Shown piece after piece: positions 44,502-55,622 of a DNA stretch of 64,000 bases. The number at the start of each line of letters is the position of its first letter. Position 1 is the stretch's first letter. This DNA is from Myrmaecium sp. VS I D KN 1 (lineage: Eukaryota > Ascomycota > Dothideomycetes > Valsariales > Valsariaceae): assembly GCA_019775845.1 (NCBI GenBank), contig JADQAV010000027.1, positions 1 to 64,000 of the forward strand. The letters are read 5' to 3'. The notes under the pieces are model-generated. The model searched no databases. It was not told the origin of the DNA and saw only the letters and a program-made list of their open reading frames with translations. Both the position numbers and the translations under genes were made by a program.

Positions 44502-45515
44502 GTGGGGGTTTTGGTTTTTGTAATCTTTTTTTTTTTTTTCCCTTGCATGTGGTCCTTCTTTTCTTTTTTTGTTTCGTGATTGACTGACTGACCTCGACCC
44601 TTTTTTACTCTTTTTTCTTTTTGGTGTCTCTCTTTTTCTCATTCCCTCTCTTTTCTTTTCATTCCTTTCTCGGTGTGGATGAGAGTGCGCGAACGTGGTG
44701 AGGGATTTGGCAGTTTTGTATGTTGGTGAAGTCGGAGAGTCAGCGAGAGAGCGAAGAGGAAGAGGAAGAAAGCTTCTGTATACCATACCTTATATACCTT
44801 AAAACGCGGAGTAGGAGTTACTTGGACAGTGACGTTATATATATACCTTACTTTGCTTTATTAGTCTACGGTGCTCAACACTTTCCTGCGAAGATGAAGG
44901 ATGGCGGCGGCGGCGGAGAGAAAGACAAGCAATCAATGAGAGGAAGTGAAGTTAAGTAAAGGGGGTATAGATCTCATCTATTCTCTATATTCTATCCGTC
45001 CTTCTCATCGAACCCGAACCGATCCGTTTTTCTTCCCCAGCCTCCCGTCAGTCCCGGTAAGTTCCCAGAATGAACCCAGGACTCCTCGTCCCAAAAAGAT
45101 CCCCTCTCATACCATACCATACCATCCCGACCTCATGCAACCCAAACAGAAAAAATAGAAAAGGTAAGTCACAAAAACACTCGAAGATCACCCAGTTCCC
45201 TTCCCCTCCAGCATATGTACCCTCTCTAGACGATCGCTCATAACGATCGAGAAATGCTCACTCACTCAGAGCCCGGCGGCGCACAACCGCAGCGTATACG
45301 CAAAGAAAAGAAAAAGGGAGGGAATCAATCCCTCCCAAAAGATAAGACAGAACCCATATAAGATGTGGAAAATTGTCCAAGAAAACCTGTTCCTGTTCCT
45401 GTGAAAAGGGGTTAGTAGATCCGAACGTAAGTTAGTAAGTTAGTATGTTAGTAGTAAAAGAACGAAATCGCCCATGCGATGCCATGCCATCCCATCCATC
45501 CCATCCCACGCCACC
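44502..45515. other. Intergenic between convergent glucan enzymes
   Basis: It is 1 kb of 3' flanks. No gene is seen. T-rich and GA-rich tracts follow the GH16 stop. Confidence 0.5.
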
Positions 45516-46787
45516 CTACGAACACGGCGCAATGGTATACGCCTCATCCACATCCACCGGAATCACGCCCGCCGCAACCGCATCCCGATAACTCCACCGA
45601 TAATCCCCCAACTCCGCCTTCCAACTCCAGAAAACCCAGCCAGCCGCACGCTCATACGCCTGGACCTGGGCGGCCCACCAGCGCTGATAAAACGCCTTAT
45701 TACCCCCATCGCTAATGATAAAGCTGGCATCCGAGTTCTCCACATCGCTGGCGACGCTGAGACTCCACTCGCCGACGAGGGTGGCGTCGGCGGGCTCGCC
45801 GTCCGCAACCACGGCGTCGGCGCAGGAGGCGTCGAGGTAGCCGGCCTGGGAGACGGTGACGGCGGTGTCGTATTTGAGGTAGCGGTGGTTGTCGAAGGCG
45901 AGGTTGAAGGCGGTAGACGGAAGGGCCTGTTGGGGGTCGCCGGCGCCCCAGGAGGCGCTCATGAACTGGACGTGCAGCTGGGCGGTGGTGTTGTCGGCGA
46001 TGCCCATGTCGGCTTCGGCCTGGCGGACGGTGGCGTAGGCGGTGGGGTAGTAGGTGGTGAGGAGGGAGGCCTGGCCCGCGATCGGCTCGTTGACGACCTC
46101 GACCATGCCGACGGTGCGGTAGGCGTAGTGGGAGTGGATGCGCTTGGTGAGGATGGTGAGGAAGCTGTACGCGCGGGCGTACTGGTAGTCGACGTAGAAT
46201 CCCGCCGTGGGGGCGTACTGGCCGGTGAAGGGCTGCTCGGCCACCTGGGCGCCGGGCGCGCCGTGCAGGTCGAGGATCACGTACATCCCGCGCGCCGCGG
46301 CCCAGCCGACGACGAGGTCGAGGTAGTACAGCCCGCCCTGGGGGAAGTACTCGCTGTCCTCGTACACGATCGCCTCGAAGATCCAGTACCCGACCGGGAT
46401 CCGGACCGTGTTCAGCCCGTAGCTGACCATCTCGTCGAAGTCCGTCTCGTTCACCCAGCTGGCCCAGTGGCTCCGGAAGGCCGCGTTGCCCGCCTCTTGC
46501 CCCAGCGCCATGATGCAGTCGAACTCGGACGGCGCGTCGCCGCAGCCCATGCTACTCCACGCCGACGATGCCATCCATGGCTCCACGATGAAGAGCGAGC
46601 CCAGGTTGACGCCGCGGATCTTGCCTGTGGAGGGGAGCGTCCGCTTCACGTGCCGGCCGCCGACCGGTTGCGCGTCTGAGGGCGCGGTGGTGTCGAACAG
46701 GTTGCGCTCATGCGGGAGCCAGGCTCTTGCCAGCGGCAGGGCGGCCAGGAGCGTGCCCGCCAGGAGGGAGGAGCTCGGAAGGCGCAT
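45516..46787 (-). CDS. Secreted GH5 beta-glucanase (endo-beta-1,6-glucanase type)
   Basis: It is a single exon of 423 residues. A signal peptide (about 1-22, LLAGTLLAALPLARA) is followed by a TIM-barrel GH5 enzyme: KIRGVNLGSLFIVEPWM, MGCGDAPSEFDCIMALGQ, then GLNTVRIPVGYW, VILDLHGAPGAQ and PFTGQYAPTAGF. The acid/base Glu is E234 in VEVVNEP. HRY lies at 301-303. The nucleophile is E340 in LVGEWSLS. The opening blocks match fungal glucan endo-1,6-beta-glucosidases more than yeast Exg1-type exo-1,3-glucanases, but subfamily by eye is uncertain. It would trim beta-1,6- or beta-1,3-glucan in the cell wall or in foreign fungal walls. Together with the adjacent Crh enzyme it makes a small wall-remodelling pair. 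Confidence 0.9.
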   Translation of the reverse strand: MRLPSSSLLAGTLLAALPLARAWLPHERNLFDTTAPSDAQPVGGRHVKRTLPSTGKIRGVNLGSLFIVEPWMASSAWSSMGCGDAPSEFDCIMALGQEAGNAAFRSHWASWVNETDFDEMVSYGLNTVRIPVGYWIFEAIVYEDSEYFPQGGLYYLDLVVGWAAARGMYVILDLHGAPGAQVAEQPFTGQYAPTAGFYVDYQYARAYSFLTILTKRIHSHYAYRTVGMVEVVNEPIAGQASLLTTYYPTAYATVRQAEADMGIADNTTAQLHVQFMSASWGAGDPQQALPSTAFNLAFDNHRYLKYDTAVTVSQAGYLDASCADAVVADGEPADATLVGEWSLSVASDVENSDASFIISDGGNKAFYQRWWAAQVQAYERAAGWVFWSWKAELGDYRWSYRDAVAAGVIPVDVDEAYTIAPCS

Positions 46788-49217
46788 GGTTGGAGGATCA
46801 ACGGTTTGACAGGAGGACCAGGAAACAAAAATGAAGCATGGGTTGGTTGTAAGTGAGTGGGCGTAAGTAAGTGAGTGAGTGAGTGAGTAAAAGAAAATCA
46901 GGAGAGGGGGAAGAAAGGCGGCGAGAGAGCTTTTCTTGCCAATCTTGATCCCCAGAAGAGGAGCGCGGGAGCGAGAAGGTATATATTCGAAGAGATTAAA
47001 TGCGTTTGCCAGCTAGGGCCGGGGCCTAGACAGAAGCGTGCGAGGTAGTCTGGACAACCGCAAAAGGGCCTGATCTCGAATCGGGAAGGGCAACTTTGGT
47101 TTGACAGCTGCCCGAGAGCGCCGCCACGATGAAGAAAGGAATGAACAGCGGTTCCGTGATCCACTCGATGGATTGATTGGAGGTGGTGGGAAAGGAAGGG
47201 AACGGGTATGGCGCAGACCTTAATCCCTGGGCAACGGGAGCGCGTTCATTTTATATCCATCCCGAGCAACGAAGCCGGCCTGGCCGCCCGTAGAGATGCC
47301 CGAGACCGGAATAGAGGATGGGTTCAGTTCTGGCCTTCGATGCTGGCCGCCTGCCCATCTAATCGGGGCGGCGCCAGCACATGCGCGCGTCTGGAAGCAT
47401 GATGGACGGTCGGTGATGGACTGCGTGGTCAGTGAGGACGAGAAGAGGAGAAGGTGGAGATTGGCCCGAGTTTCAGCGGGGGTTATGAAAACAGCATGGC
47501 TCAAAAGAAAGAACGGGAACAAAGTAAAAAAATTGCTACAGTAGTAGTGTGGAGAGAGGGCAAGGACAAGGACAGAAAAGCGGTCCTGCTGTGTGAATCA
47601 AGCCCGTCGTGGTGTGGAGATATGGTTATCGGGTTCTGGAGTGGCCAGCCGACGAACGGGTGTGATCAACGAGCCGGCGGCACCCTGGACGTGAAACGCA
47701 ACCCTCGTGGGGCTCTCGGCCGGCTCAGGTACCGGCATGCATGCAGCGAGCCACGAGCGACCCGAACCGAAGTCTGGCCGTGTGATTGAGCGGAATGGCA
47801 CCAAGCCAGACCGCGACGACGCACCAGAGCCTGGAACGTGAAACCCGCTGTCAGGGGGAGAGGGCACACCCACCTCTGATCAGAAGGGATGAAAATTCTC
47901 TCGTGCGCATCGTCTACGAAGAGGATACAATCTCAATATCCCTCCCATGTCTCTCCGGCATGTTCAAAAGACATGTTTACAAGAAGGGTCTCCCGTAAAC
48001 ATCAGCATCCCATCGTTCAGGGGTTCAGCTGAAGGAAAATAGAAAAAGGGGATCCCGGCAGCGCCAGGGGCTCGGCACGGCGGCGGCAAACCGACCCGCT
48101 CCACACAGCCCGACCAGCAACAGAGCCACAGTGGAGTCCAGTCGAGTAGTAGTCAGCAACCAGCGCACGCAGAGGAGAGGAGTCTTTTTCGTGAAGAGAC
48201 ATGCGATGGCAAGGCTTTGCGCTGTTCAATGCTGCTCACCGAAACTTTTTTCCCTCTGCTCTTCGCCACCTCTGCAAGGCCTCGCAGAACAGGAGAGGAG
48301 ACAAATCGGCCGGTGGAGCGCTGACTTGCTTGATGATGATGAGGTTGACGAAGCAAGCCGATAGAGTTGGTCGTCCTGTCAACCAGCCACCATCGCCGCC
48401 AAGCCTGTCCCAACGGCGTCGCGTTTATTGGTTGCAGAGGACGACCACGACGAGGTACAGGAATAGAAACATCATGATGATGGTAGACTATCGAGTTATG
48501 GTGGCAGTAAAACATGCGCGGCCGTTTGCTAGGTGGCTGTGATCGTCGTGCAATCCTCATGGTGATGACGGAGATCACAAGTGCGTACAAATATATATGT
48601 ACGCATCCGTGTAGGTATATGTGAGGTAGGTCGACGAGCCGGAAAGAAGTCCCGTCAGGAGCTTCCCGACATATAGGGATGTCATTTTCTCGCCATCCTC
48701 GAACAAACCACTTTTTGAGCCGCCCGGTACCTTGTCCATCCTCCTTGCTCCGTCTCTCTCGTCCAACCTGCCCTACTCATGATGGCCTCCCTGGAGACAA
48801 TGTAGGACAGCCCGGTAGGATATCGCGAAAATAAGGCGTTCACTTGATCACTTTTTCGTCATGAGACATGATCTGTCCCGTAAGTTCATGTCCATTTGCA
48901 TTGCTTTCTTTCGATACCCCCGAAGAGATAACTGCTTTATGGCGTTATCGTCTCGCCATTTGGTGTGCCTGCGATGCTCGGCCTCTCTTTCTGTCTGGAA
49001 TATCAATATGATATCGCGCTATTCTCAACCGCCCATGCCGTGCGAATGAGGGAGACTCATGACGAATCTCTTCCCGTCGTTAAAGTAGGTAGGAATGCTC
49101 TCTCGCACCTGTCGACGATCAACTCATCATCCTTCCTCCTCTCCTTCTCTTCCTCGCCCTCCTCTTCGCAACTCGCATACTCACCAAAGTCGAACCTCCC
49201 TTCTCACCCACAGCCAC
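46788..49217. other. Intergenic, no gene seen
   Basis: It is 2.4 kb. The first part is the GH5 promoter, with a run of GTGA/GTAA tetramers at 46851-46890. ORFs up to 145 codons (48153-48590 minus) show no domain and are probably chance. Confidence 0.45.
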
Positions 49218-50388
49218 TCAGCCAACCTCTTCCCGGAACTCCTCCACAAACCTCCTCCACTCCTCCGCTCTCGGCGCCCCCTCCCTCGCAAACTCCTCCT
49301 CCACCCGCCCAACCATCTCCAAATCACTCTTCATCCGGTCCGCCCTCGTCGTCCCATTCAACGGCACAACCCCCACCCCCATCAACAAACAATACAACGC
49401 CACCTCCCTCTCCACGCGCGCCGCCTGCGCCAGCGCCACCACGGCCGCACTCCCTCCTCCCCCCAGCAATCGCGGATTCGCCGTCAGCGTCCAAAAGCCC
49501 TGGTACACGATGCCGTGGCGAGCGCAGAAGCGGCGCAGCGGGGCATCGTACCCGGTCTCGCCGTAGAAGCGGTTCTGCACCACGCTCGGCTTGACGGTCG
49601 CGCGGGCGTGCAGGTGCTGCAGCTCGGGCAGGGTGACGTTGGAGATGCCGAGGGCGCGGACGGTGCGGGTGGGTGCGAGGGCGTAGGGCTCGAGGAGGCG
49701 CCAGGCGGCGAGGGTGAGGTCCGGGGTTGCGAGTGGGGAGTGCAGGAGCAGGGCGTCGATGTAGGAGTCTGAGGTGCTGGATGGGTCGGTGCTGGGGCGG
49801 AGGTGGTGTAGGGAGGAGGCGATGGAGGTTTGGATTTGGGTTGCTAGTGGTGCGGATGCGTCGTAGGGCATGTTGTGGGGGTCTTGACCGCGTGGGAGGG
49901 TAAATTTGGTTTGGATCTGTGAGAAGATGGCTTAGCGGTGATGTGCCTTATAGGCATGATGAGTGAACTATCGTTTAACATACAAATATCTGGTCCCTTC
50001 GCAGTTTTCCACTCTTCAGCACCTCCCGAATCCCATCGCCGACCAGATCCTCACGGTAATGCTTTGGCTGCGCGGCGGTGTCGATCGCGACGAAGCCGGC
50101 TGTCAGCGCTTCTTGGACCAGCCTTGCGGTCGCTTCCTTCTTCCACGCCGTGCCGTAGATGAATGGCGGACGGCCGATGGCTTGGAGGATGGCAGTGCTG
50201 GAGGGTCTGCCCAGAATCGAAGACATCTCGCTGCCGCTCTCGACTATGCTCGAGATATCTTTTGCGGCCATTGCGTGGTAGTGATTCAAGATGGCTTGAG
50301 GTGGAGGAAGTTCGTGGAGGGGAGATGATGTAAGATCCCCCGGAGTAATCCCGGCGTTGGGTTCTCTATGGACGACCGTGGACGACAT
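49218..50388 (-). CDS. Aldo-keto reductase
   Basis: Two exons on the minus strand, 50388-49984 and 49916-49218, give up to 367 residues. The 67-nt intron joins KLRRDQIF to IQTKFTLPRGQDPHN. Catalytic positions of the AKR superfamily are all visible: Asp in FVAIDTAAQ, Tyr in KHYREDLVG, Lys in IQTKF and His in ALLLHSPLAT. GISNVTLPEL and VVQNRFY are the next family blocks. It should reduce aldehydes or ketones with NADPH in the cytosol. The start is uncertain: Met1 at 50388, Met40 at 50271 and Met55 at 50226 are all in frame, and the family core begins only near residue 70 (AIGRPPFIYGTAW). A shorter N-terminus is quite possible. It has no obvious pathway partner next to it. Confidence 0.9.
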
Positions 50389-52189
50389 CTACACTTGGCC
50401 TCTGACATTCTTGCAGTACAAGTCAACCACCGCTCCTCTCTCCTTCAGCTGAGGTTTTCCGCAAGAGTCACCTTCTCGGCTTCACTCATGCTCTGTTCAT
50501 TTTTATCCAGGCAACTGCCTTGTCAGCACGAGTCTCTCACCCTGGCTCCAACAGCTTGCCGATGAGACTTCACAAATGACAGCGGCTCGTGATGCAAGCC
50601 ACGGCAAATGTCAAGTACGACCCAGGCTGTATCTTACCTTGACACTCTTCTCGTCCAGATATGAGAGCACCCTGAGCGCCCCTTCTGGAGGTCATCAGCC
50701 AGCAGGGTCTCTCACGAGGGCCGTCTCAGCGAATCATGTTGGTGGCCGGCTGGCATCGATATTCGGCTAAGACGCTCTTCTCTCTCCGATCAGTCACAAA
50801 TCTCAGCATGAGATGTGAGCATGTCTACGGTGACTATTGTATGCCTTCATACAAGGCTGATGCCGGCCTCGTGGAGCGTGGTCTCCTGCGCAGCAAAGTC
50901 TTGATATGCCGTCAGCTCTATCAGCGCCTGATTCCAGAGATGTAAAAGATTCAATTGTTATGATTCGTCATCCTCGCCACAGTTTTCCTCGGCTCCCGTT
51001 TGGTATTTCAATTGCATTTTGCCTTCCTTTCCGCTTTGTGTTGGAAATTATGGGAGACGTTCCAAGTCCCTCTCCGGTAGGCGGTACTCTTTATGGAGTG
51101 GATGCTTCTACACGTCAATCTGAGCTACCCCTGGAGCGATTTAAGGAGCAACGACACATCACCAAATCCAAAAACATCAGGATGATGCTACTGCCTGGAA
51201 GTGTCAGAAAAGACCACATCAAGCTGCCACGGACCACGAGGGAGTCCATTGCACTTTTCCGAGCTTTGGGGAGGCACTATCCATGCGTCCACGTCCTGTG
51301 CATCATCCCGGATAATCCTCGTTCACGGCCCCTCAATTCTGAGGAAGGGGCATTGCATATGGGAACAGGCACCTCTTCAAGAGAAACAATCGCACGTGGA
51401 CGTTCCAAGCGCGGCTTCTGTCACCTAGATCGTCATCTTTGCCGCCGGCTTTGTCTTCTTGTGGTGCCGTCGCCCCTAGCGATACATCGACATCATCACC
51501 AGAGGCAAATTAGCGGGCTGGTCCGTCAACTTTGACAACTCCACTGTCGTGATCCTGCAGCATCTTTCTCATCAGCCGCTAGTGATTCACAAGGGACTGG
51601 GACTCTATGAAACCGCTAGTTGCCGAAGAAGCCAGGCAGGACATCCGACAGGAGACGCAGGACAATCGAACCAAAAGGCCGGAAGGCCAAACAAAGACAT
51701 TCCCATCGTGGTCATGATGCGGATGGCAGGACGACATCATGGAGTACAAAGATCACATCCTTCTCGGATCCGCATTTGCATGACATGCTGTTCAAAGAAC
51801 TTCCCGTGGATTACCTGGTATATTCGGAACACGAGCGGCAACCTTGGACTTGTATGGGACGGTAACACCAAAGCAGACAATGCAAGCCGCACGGTAGCGA
51901 CCCGGCGAGGATATCGCCGGCGATCAGAAAGCGGCATGCATGACCCCTACGGACGCTACGTAAGGAAAGCCGGGCGCGAGCTTCCGCGAGACACGTTTCA
52001 GTCGATCCTGCCAGGCTGTCCGTACAGCGTCACCGTCCTGCCTCCCGGTTCAACGAGGGGTAGCAACCTCCGATTCCTTCAGTTGCACGCTCAACCTCCG
52101 GCTTCGGAAGACATTTTCGGAGTATAGCTTCGACCGGCGCTCTCCCTGGTGCAGAATTTGGATTTTGAGACGACTTTTGCGGTGCGATC
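50389..52189. other. Decayed or non-coding accessory DNA
   Basis: It is 1.8 kb with several mid-sized ORFs (for example 50906-51535 and 51549-52127, plus strand) that switch frame and show no domain. The texture, with coding-like stretches broken in several places and ending in the HET-like relic, suggests the remains of one or more genes. I cannot name them. Confidence 0.4.
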
Positions 52190-52520
52190 GTGCTCGACAA
52201 GATGAACGCTTAGGGTAACGACCTGAAGCAGCCGCATGAGTTCATCGCCATCTCGGACGCGAAGCATTTCGACAGCATCACGGAATACGACGGGCGGACG
52301 TTCCACAATCCTAAAGAGCGGTACCAGTCGACATAGGATTTGTATTACATTCTGCTCATCGGGTACCGGGACGATACTGCCCTCCTGGTCGGCCCGTGAA
52401 AAGTGTCCAAGGATGGGTTTGAGTATTCCTGCGGATTGTAGGGAAAGCCAGAGCAGAAGGAGGAGAGACTCTGGGGGGAGCTCATTATGGAGTGACGAGA
52501 GGACTGTTGGTCCGTAATGG
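52190..52520 (+). pseudogene. Relic resembling the C-terminal part of a HET-type gene
   Basis: The plus strand contains fragments such as 'HEFIAISDAKHFD' and 'YYILLIGYRDD', and a following 'KVSKDGF'. Their order and wording resemble the end of HET-domain proteins, which close with a segment on displayed activity of the type 'LLI...GxGKVxKxAF'. It is interrupted in several places and has no intact domain. The match rests on recalled family pattern only. Confidence 0.4.
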
Positions 52521-53117
52521 AAAGACGTGAATCCTCTCGCTGACTCAGGAGCTTCCTTGTGTTACGCAGATGTCGATGCGTGTGATTTCCGCACCTCCAT
52601 CTGTTGTCCCTTTGACCTCCTCCGTGTCTCAGCGCGTCTAGCTCTGCTTCCACTTGGTACCTACCTTCCACGAGCTCTTTTGGGGACTGGCGAGCGACAA
52701 GCAACCGCGACGCCCTTGCTTTCCTACTCGCAAAAGGGGAAGGAACTCACTCTTCGATCATTGCTGTTGAAGGCAACCGCTGTGCTGGCCTTGTCTATGA
52801 GCTGCTCATCTTCCCACCACTTCCTTCGGTCCATCTACAAGCATCATCCCAAAGGGAACAGACATACCTTGCATCCTCCTACCGACAGCGATACCTTTCC
52901 AATACCGATAATCCCAGCAGCTCTATCGAAAGTTCACTTACTCCACCATCTCTGCCTCTATATCCGTCCGCAGCTCTGTGGGCAGCCCCGTACGGATCGC
53001 TCCGTCGCCGCTCAGCTTCCGCTCGTTCAAGCGCATCCGTCCACCGCGGACATCCTACGGCATCGAAAGTCTCTCTTCTCTCCCTACCCAGTCAAAAAAG
53101 GCCGGAAGCTTCTCATC
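52521..53117. other. Flank of the small Cys-rich ORF
   Basis: The frame of the next ORF stays open across this stretch from 52527, but its sequence is unlike a structured protein, so I treat it as upstream DNA. Confidence 0.35.
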
Positions 53118-53717
53118 ATGCCTTGCACCTGCCGCTTCCGCACCATCCGCGATCCAGTCTACAACACAGACTCCCTCCTCCACTCCACCGGTGCCGGGCA
53201 TCCACGCCGCTACCCACGGATCAGAGCCAACCGCAACCGCCCCTACCGCCGCGTCCGCACCGGCCCCTACTGCGGGGACCCTGAGTGCAAGTACAAGCCG
53301 CGCCATACGTCATTCTCTTCTTCTCTCTCCTCCACCCTCCGCCGCCCAGTCACCATCACCAGATCCGAAACCGCCCACTCCGCCTTCGCGGCGAGCCGCC
53401 CGCGCGGCGACCGCCGGGCGCTCACGGAAAGCCAGCGCGAAGCGTCGTTGTACGAGCATGCGCGCCGGACAGGAGAACTGGGGGCGTGGCGGCGGCCGGT
53501 GAGGGTGAGCGAGCGGTACCTTCCCTCCACGGCCGCGTCTGGCGGGTTTCGGGCGCAGGAGGGCTCAAAGCAAGCAGGTACGGAGGATGCTGAGCAAGAG
53601 GAGGGGAAGGAGGAGGAGGGGAAGGACGGGACGGACGGCAAGCATGACTTTCGGGTGTGCCAGTGCAAGCTGTGTCATCATCGCTTGATGGGGAAGGTTT
53701 TTACACTCGATGGTTGA
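53118..53717 (+). CDS. Small Cys-containing hypothetical protein
   Basis: From the ATG at 53118 (MPCTCRFRTIRDPVYN) the frame codes for 199 residues. Three Cys pairs stand out: CTC at the start, YCGDPEC in the middle (about residue 53), and VCQCKLCHHR near the end. The spacing hints at metal binding but fits no family I know. Between them are basic Arg-rich and Ser/Thr stretches and an acidic EEGKEEEGKDGTDGK patch. The in-frame ATG at 52527 would make 396 residues, but the extra part has no protein-like character. It could be a lineage-specific gene or chance. Confidence 0.4.
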   Translation: MPCTCRFRTIRDPVYNTDSLLHSTGAGHPRRYPRIRANRNRPYRRVRTGPYCGDPECKYKPRHTSFSSSLSSTLRRPVTITRSETAHSAFAASRPRGDRRALTESQREASLYEHARRTGELGAWRRPVRVSERYLPSTAASGGFRAQEGSKQAGTEDAEQEEGKEEEGKDGTDGKHDFRVCQCKLCHHRLMGKVFTLDG

Positions 53718-54072
53718 TGTTCGGGGGCTTTCCGCGAGAGATCCTGCGCTACGGGATGGAAGAAACCATTTGACGGATGTACACCGTTCCTTCTCGTTGT
53801 CTTCATTGTTGAGGCAGAGAAAGCTGGTCTTTTTCTCTGTCTCACATTCGCTGTATCACGCCAGACAAAACTCCCCAGGTAGAGCCTTGGATCTGACTCC
53901 GGCAGACAGATTACACATGACCATCAGTGGACAGGATAAAATCAGAAGGGACGAGGCTACGTGATAACGCCCCATCGAGGCTGTCTTTATTGATACCTTA
54001 AGTAATTCATCACTACTATACCTTTTGTTGAGTTTGAATATGCAAACAGGAGATGCATAGATGGAAGAGAGC
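53718..54072. other. Intergenic, left flank of the inverted-repeat element
   Basis: No gene is seen. It is AT-rich near 53980-54060. Confidence 0.4.
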
Positions 54073-54160
54073 TTTTCGAAAGGAAATTGATAATCGTACA
54101 ACCCCTATATTACTGCGCGTACAACCCCCAGATTACTAGACGTACAATCCCCCTTCCGAT
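54073..54160 (+). repeat. Left terminal inverted repeat
   Basis: 88 bp carrying three CGTACAA motifs. It pairs with 54509-54596. Confidence 0.9.
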
Positions 54161-54508
54161 TGGTCAGAAACACGCGGTATAGGCTGGCAGTATACTGAGT
54201 CAACGCCCGGTATTACGCCTGCGAGAGGCCCTTCATAGAAGTAGATAGGCGCTCTAAGGGCCTACGAGGAGGCCTCTAAGAGAGCCTGCGAGGCGCCTAT
54301 ACGGTTCTACCGGAGCTTGCGAGGGTAGACCTGCATGAGGGCCTACGTGAGGGCCTGTCCTCTATGAGGGCCTACGCGGGGGTCTCCATGCCTGAGCGAC
54401 TGCCTGAGGGACTGCCTGAGGGCCTGATAGCCTACCTAAGGGCGAGAAAAGCCTGGGAGGAAGCCCGCGGAAGGGCCTACGTGAGGGCTTCCAGCCAATC
54501 GAAAACTA

Positions 54509-54596
54509 ATCGGAAGGGGGGTTGTACGTCTAGTAATCGAGGGGTTGTACGCGCAGTAATATAGGGGTTGTACGATTATTAATTTCCTTTCGAAAA
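54509..54596 (-). repeat. Right terminal inverted repeat
   Basis: 88 bp, the reverse complement of the left repeat with four differences. Confidence 0.9.
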
Positions 54597-55622
54597 GGAA
54601 GTCTTCATCCGTGTATAACTCCCCTTACGATGCAATCCATGCAAGGTAAGTATGTATACGCGATGCCCTATGTAAAGACGTAAAACAATCATCGAGAACA
54701 ACCAGCCCGTTGATTTAGTTCCGCTTCCATTTCGTACACTCCTCGAAAGCCATCATTCTACCTGCCAGCCCTCGAAGCTTTGGGTAGAATCCAGACGAAT
54801 ATGCGAAGCCGAATGGCGAAGGACATGAAGAAGAAAGAACCTAATGAATACTACTAAGGTTATATTAATTCCGTATCAAGACCGCCTCAGCTCAGACTAT
54901 CCTACCATCGATTATAGTAGTAACATGACAGCGGCATAACCAAACACGTAATCGAACAAGCCAAGTCCATTCCGATCCTATCATGCATATGACATCGAAG
55001 GAGAAAGGCCGAGATAGGAAAAGCCATATATGATGCATAACCTCCAATCCAGAGATAGAAAACCGAACCCCTGCTTTTTACCACGAAAGGTACTCCTTTC
55101 ATCGTACACCATACATTGTATATCCCCAGCTTAAAGCTAAAGAGAAGAGAAAAGGGGAAGGCACATACCATATGTGCCAGCAAAACAGCACCTTTTTTCT
55201 GCGAGAAAGAAGAATGAACAAAAACCGGAAGAGAAGATCAGTGGGTTATTCGTGGTGGGGGAATCAATATCGAAAAGGAACAAAAGAAGAAGGAAACCGA
55301 TCGTCATTCCCCGGCATGAAGGACATCGAGGGTAGAAGTGGAAAAGAAGGAAGAGACAAAGAAAGGGGAGTAGACAACAAAAAGAGCAAACCGAAAAGAA
55401 GAAAGAACCACCTATCGCACAAACATGTCGTCCCATGTATGCAATGCACCTGTATGCACATACAAACTTTTGCTCTTCACTCTCCTTCCCGCGCTTTCTC
55501 ACATGGCAAACCCGCCCACAAGCACAAGCGCAAGCACAAAGGCCATGTGTCCCTACAAAGCGAACAACAGAAAGAGAGAAAAAAGCGAAGGGGATCATCC
55601 CAACCCCTCCTCCTCAACCCCA
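54597..55622. other. Intergenic, 3' flank of the SNF2 gene
   Basis: No gene is recognised. ORFs at 55137-55598 minus and 55172-55867 plus are low-complexity chance frames. Confidence 0.45.

Larger units (their letters stand above)
54073..54596. mobile_element. 524-bp element with 88-bp terminal inverted repeats
   Basis: The ends (54073-54160 and 54509-54596) are inverted copies of each other, with four mismatches over 88 bp and no gaps. Each copy begins TTTTCGAAAGGAAATT and contains three CGTACAA motifs (54095, 54119 and 54141 on the left; their complements at 54522, 54545 and 54568 on the right), spaced about 22-24 bp apart. The interior is GC-rich and made of imperfect repeats around GAGGGCCTACG and GCCTGAGGG. 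No transposase is encoded. Long TIRs with repeated subterminal motifs are typical of non-autonomous DNA transposons whose transposase binds the repeats. I found no clear target-site duplication, so the superfamily is open. Confidence 0.75.

Noticed and set aside
43022-44548. A 508-codon open frame on the minus strand
   Set aside because: It lies opposite the GH16 exons and its protein is a shadow of GC-rich coding DNA, without domains. The plus-strand GH16 motifs are unmistakable.
45474-46679. A 401-codon plus-strand frame
   Set aside because: It is antisense to the GH5 gene and its composition mirrors that gene's codons.
52527-53717. A single 396-residue protein from the ATG at 52527
   Set aside because: The first 197 residues look like chance translation; the ATG at 53118 gives the more coherent protein.
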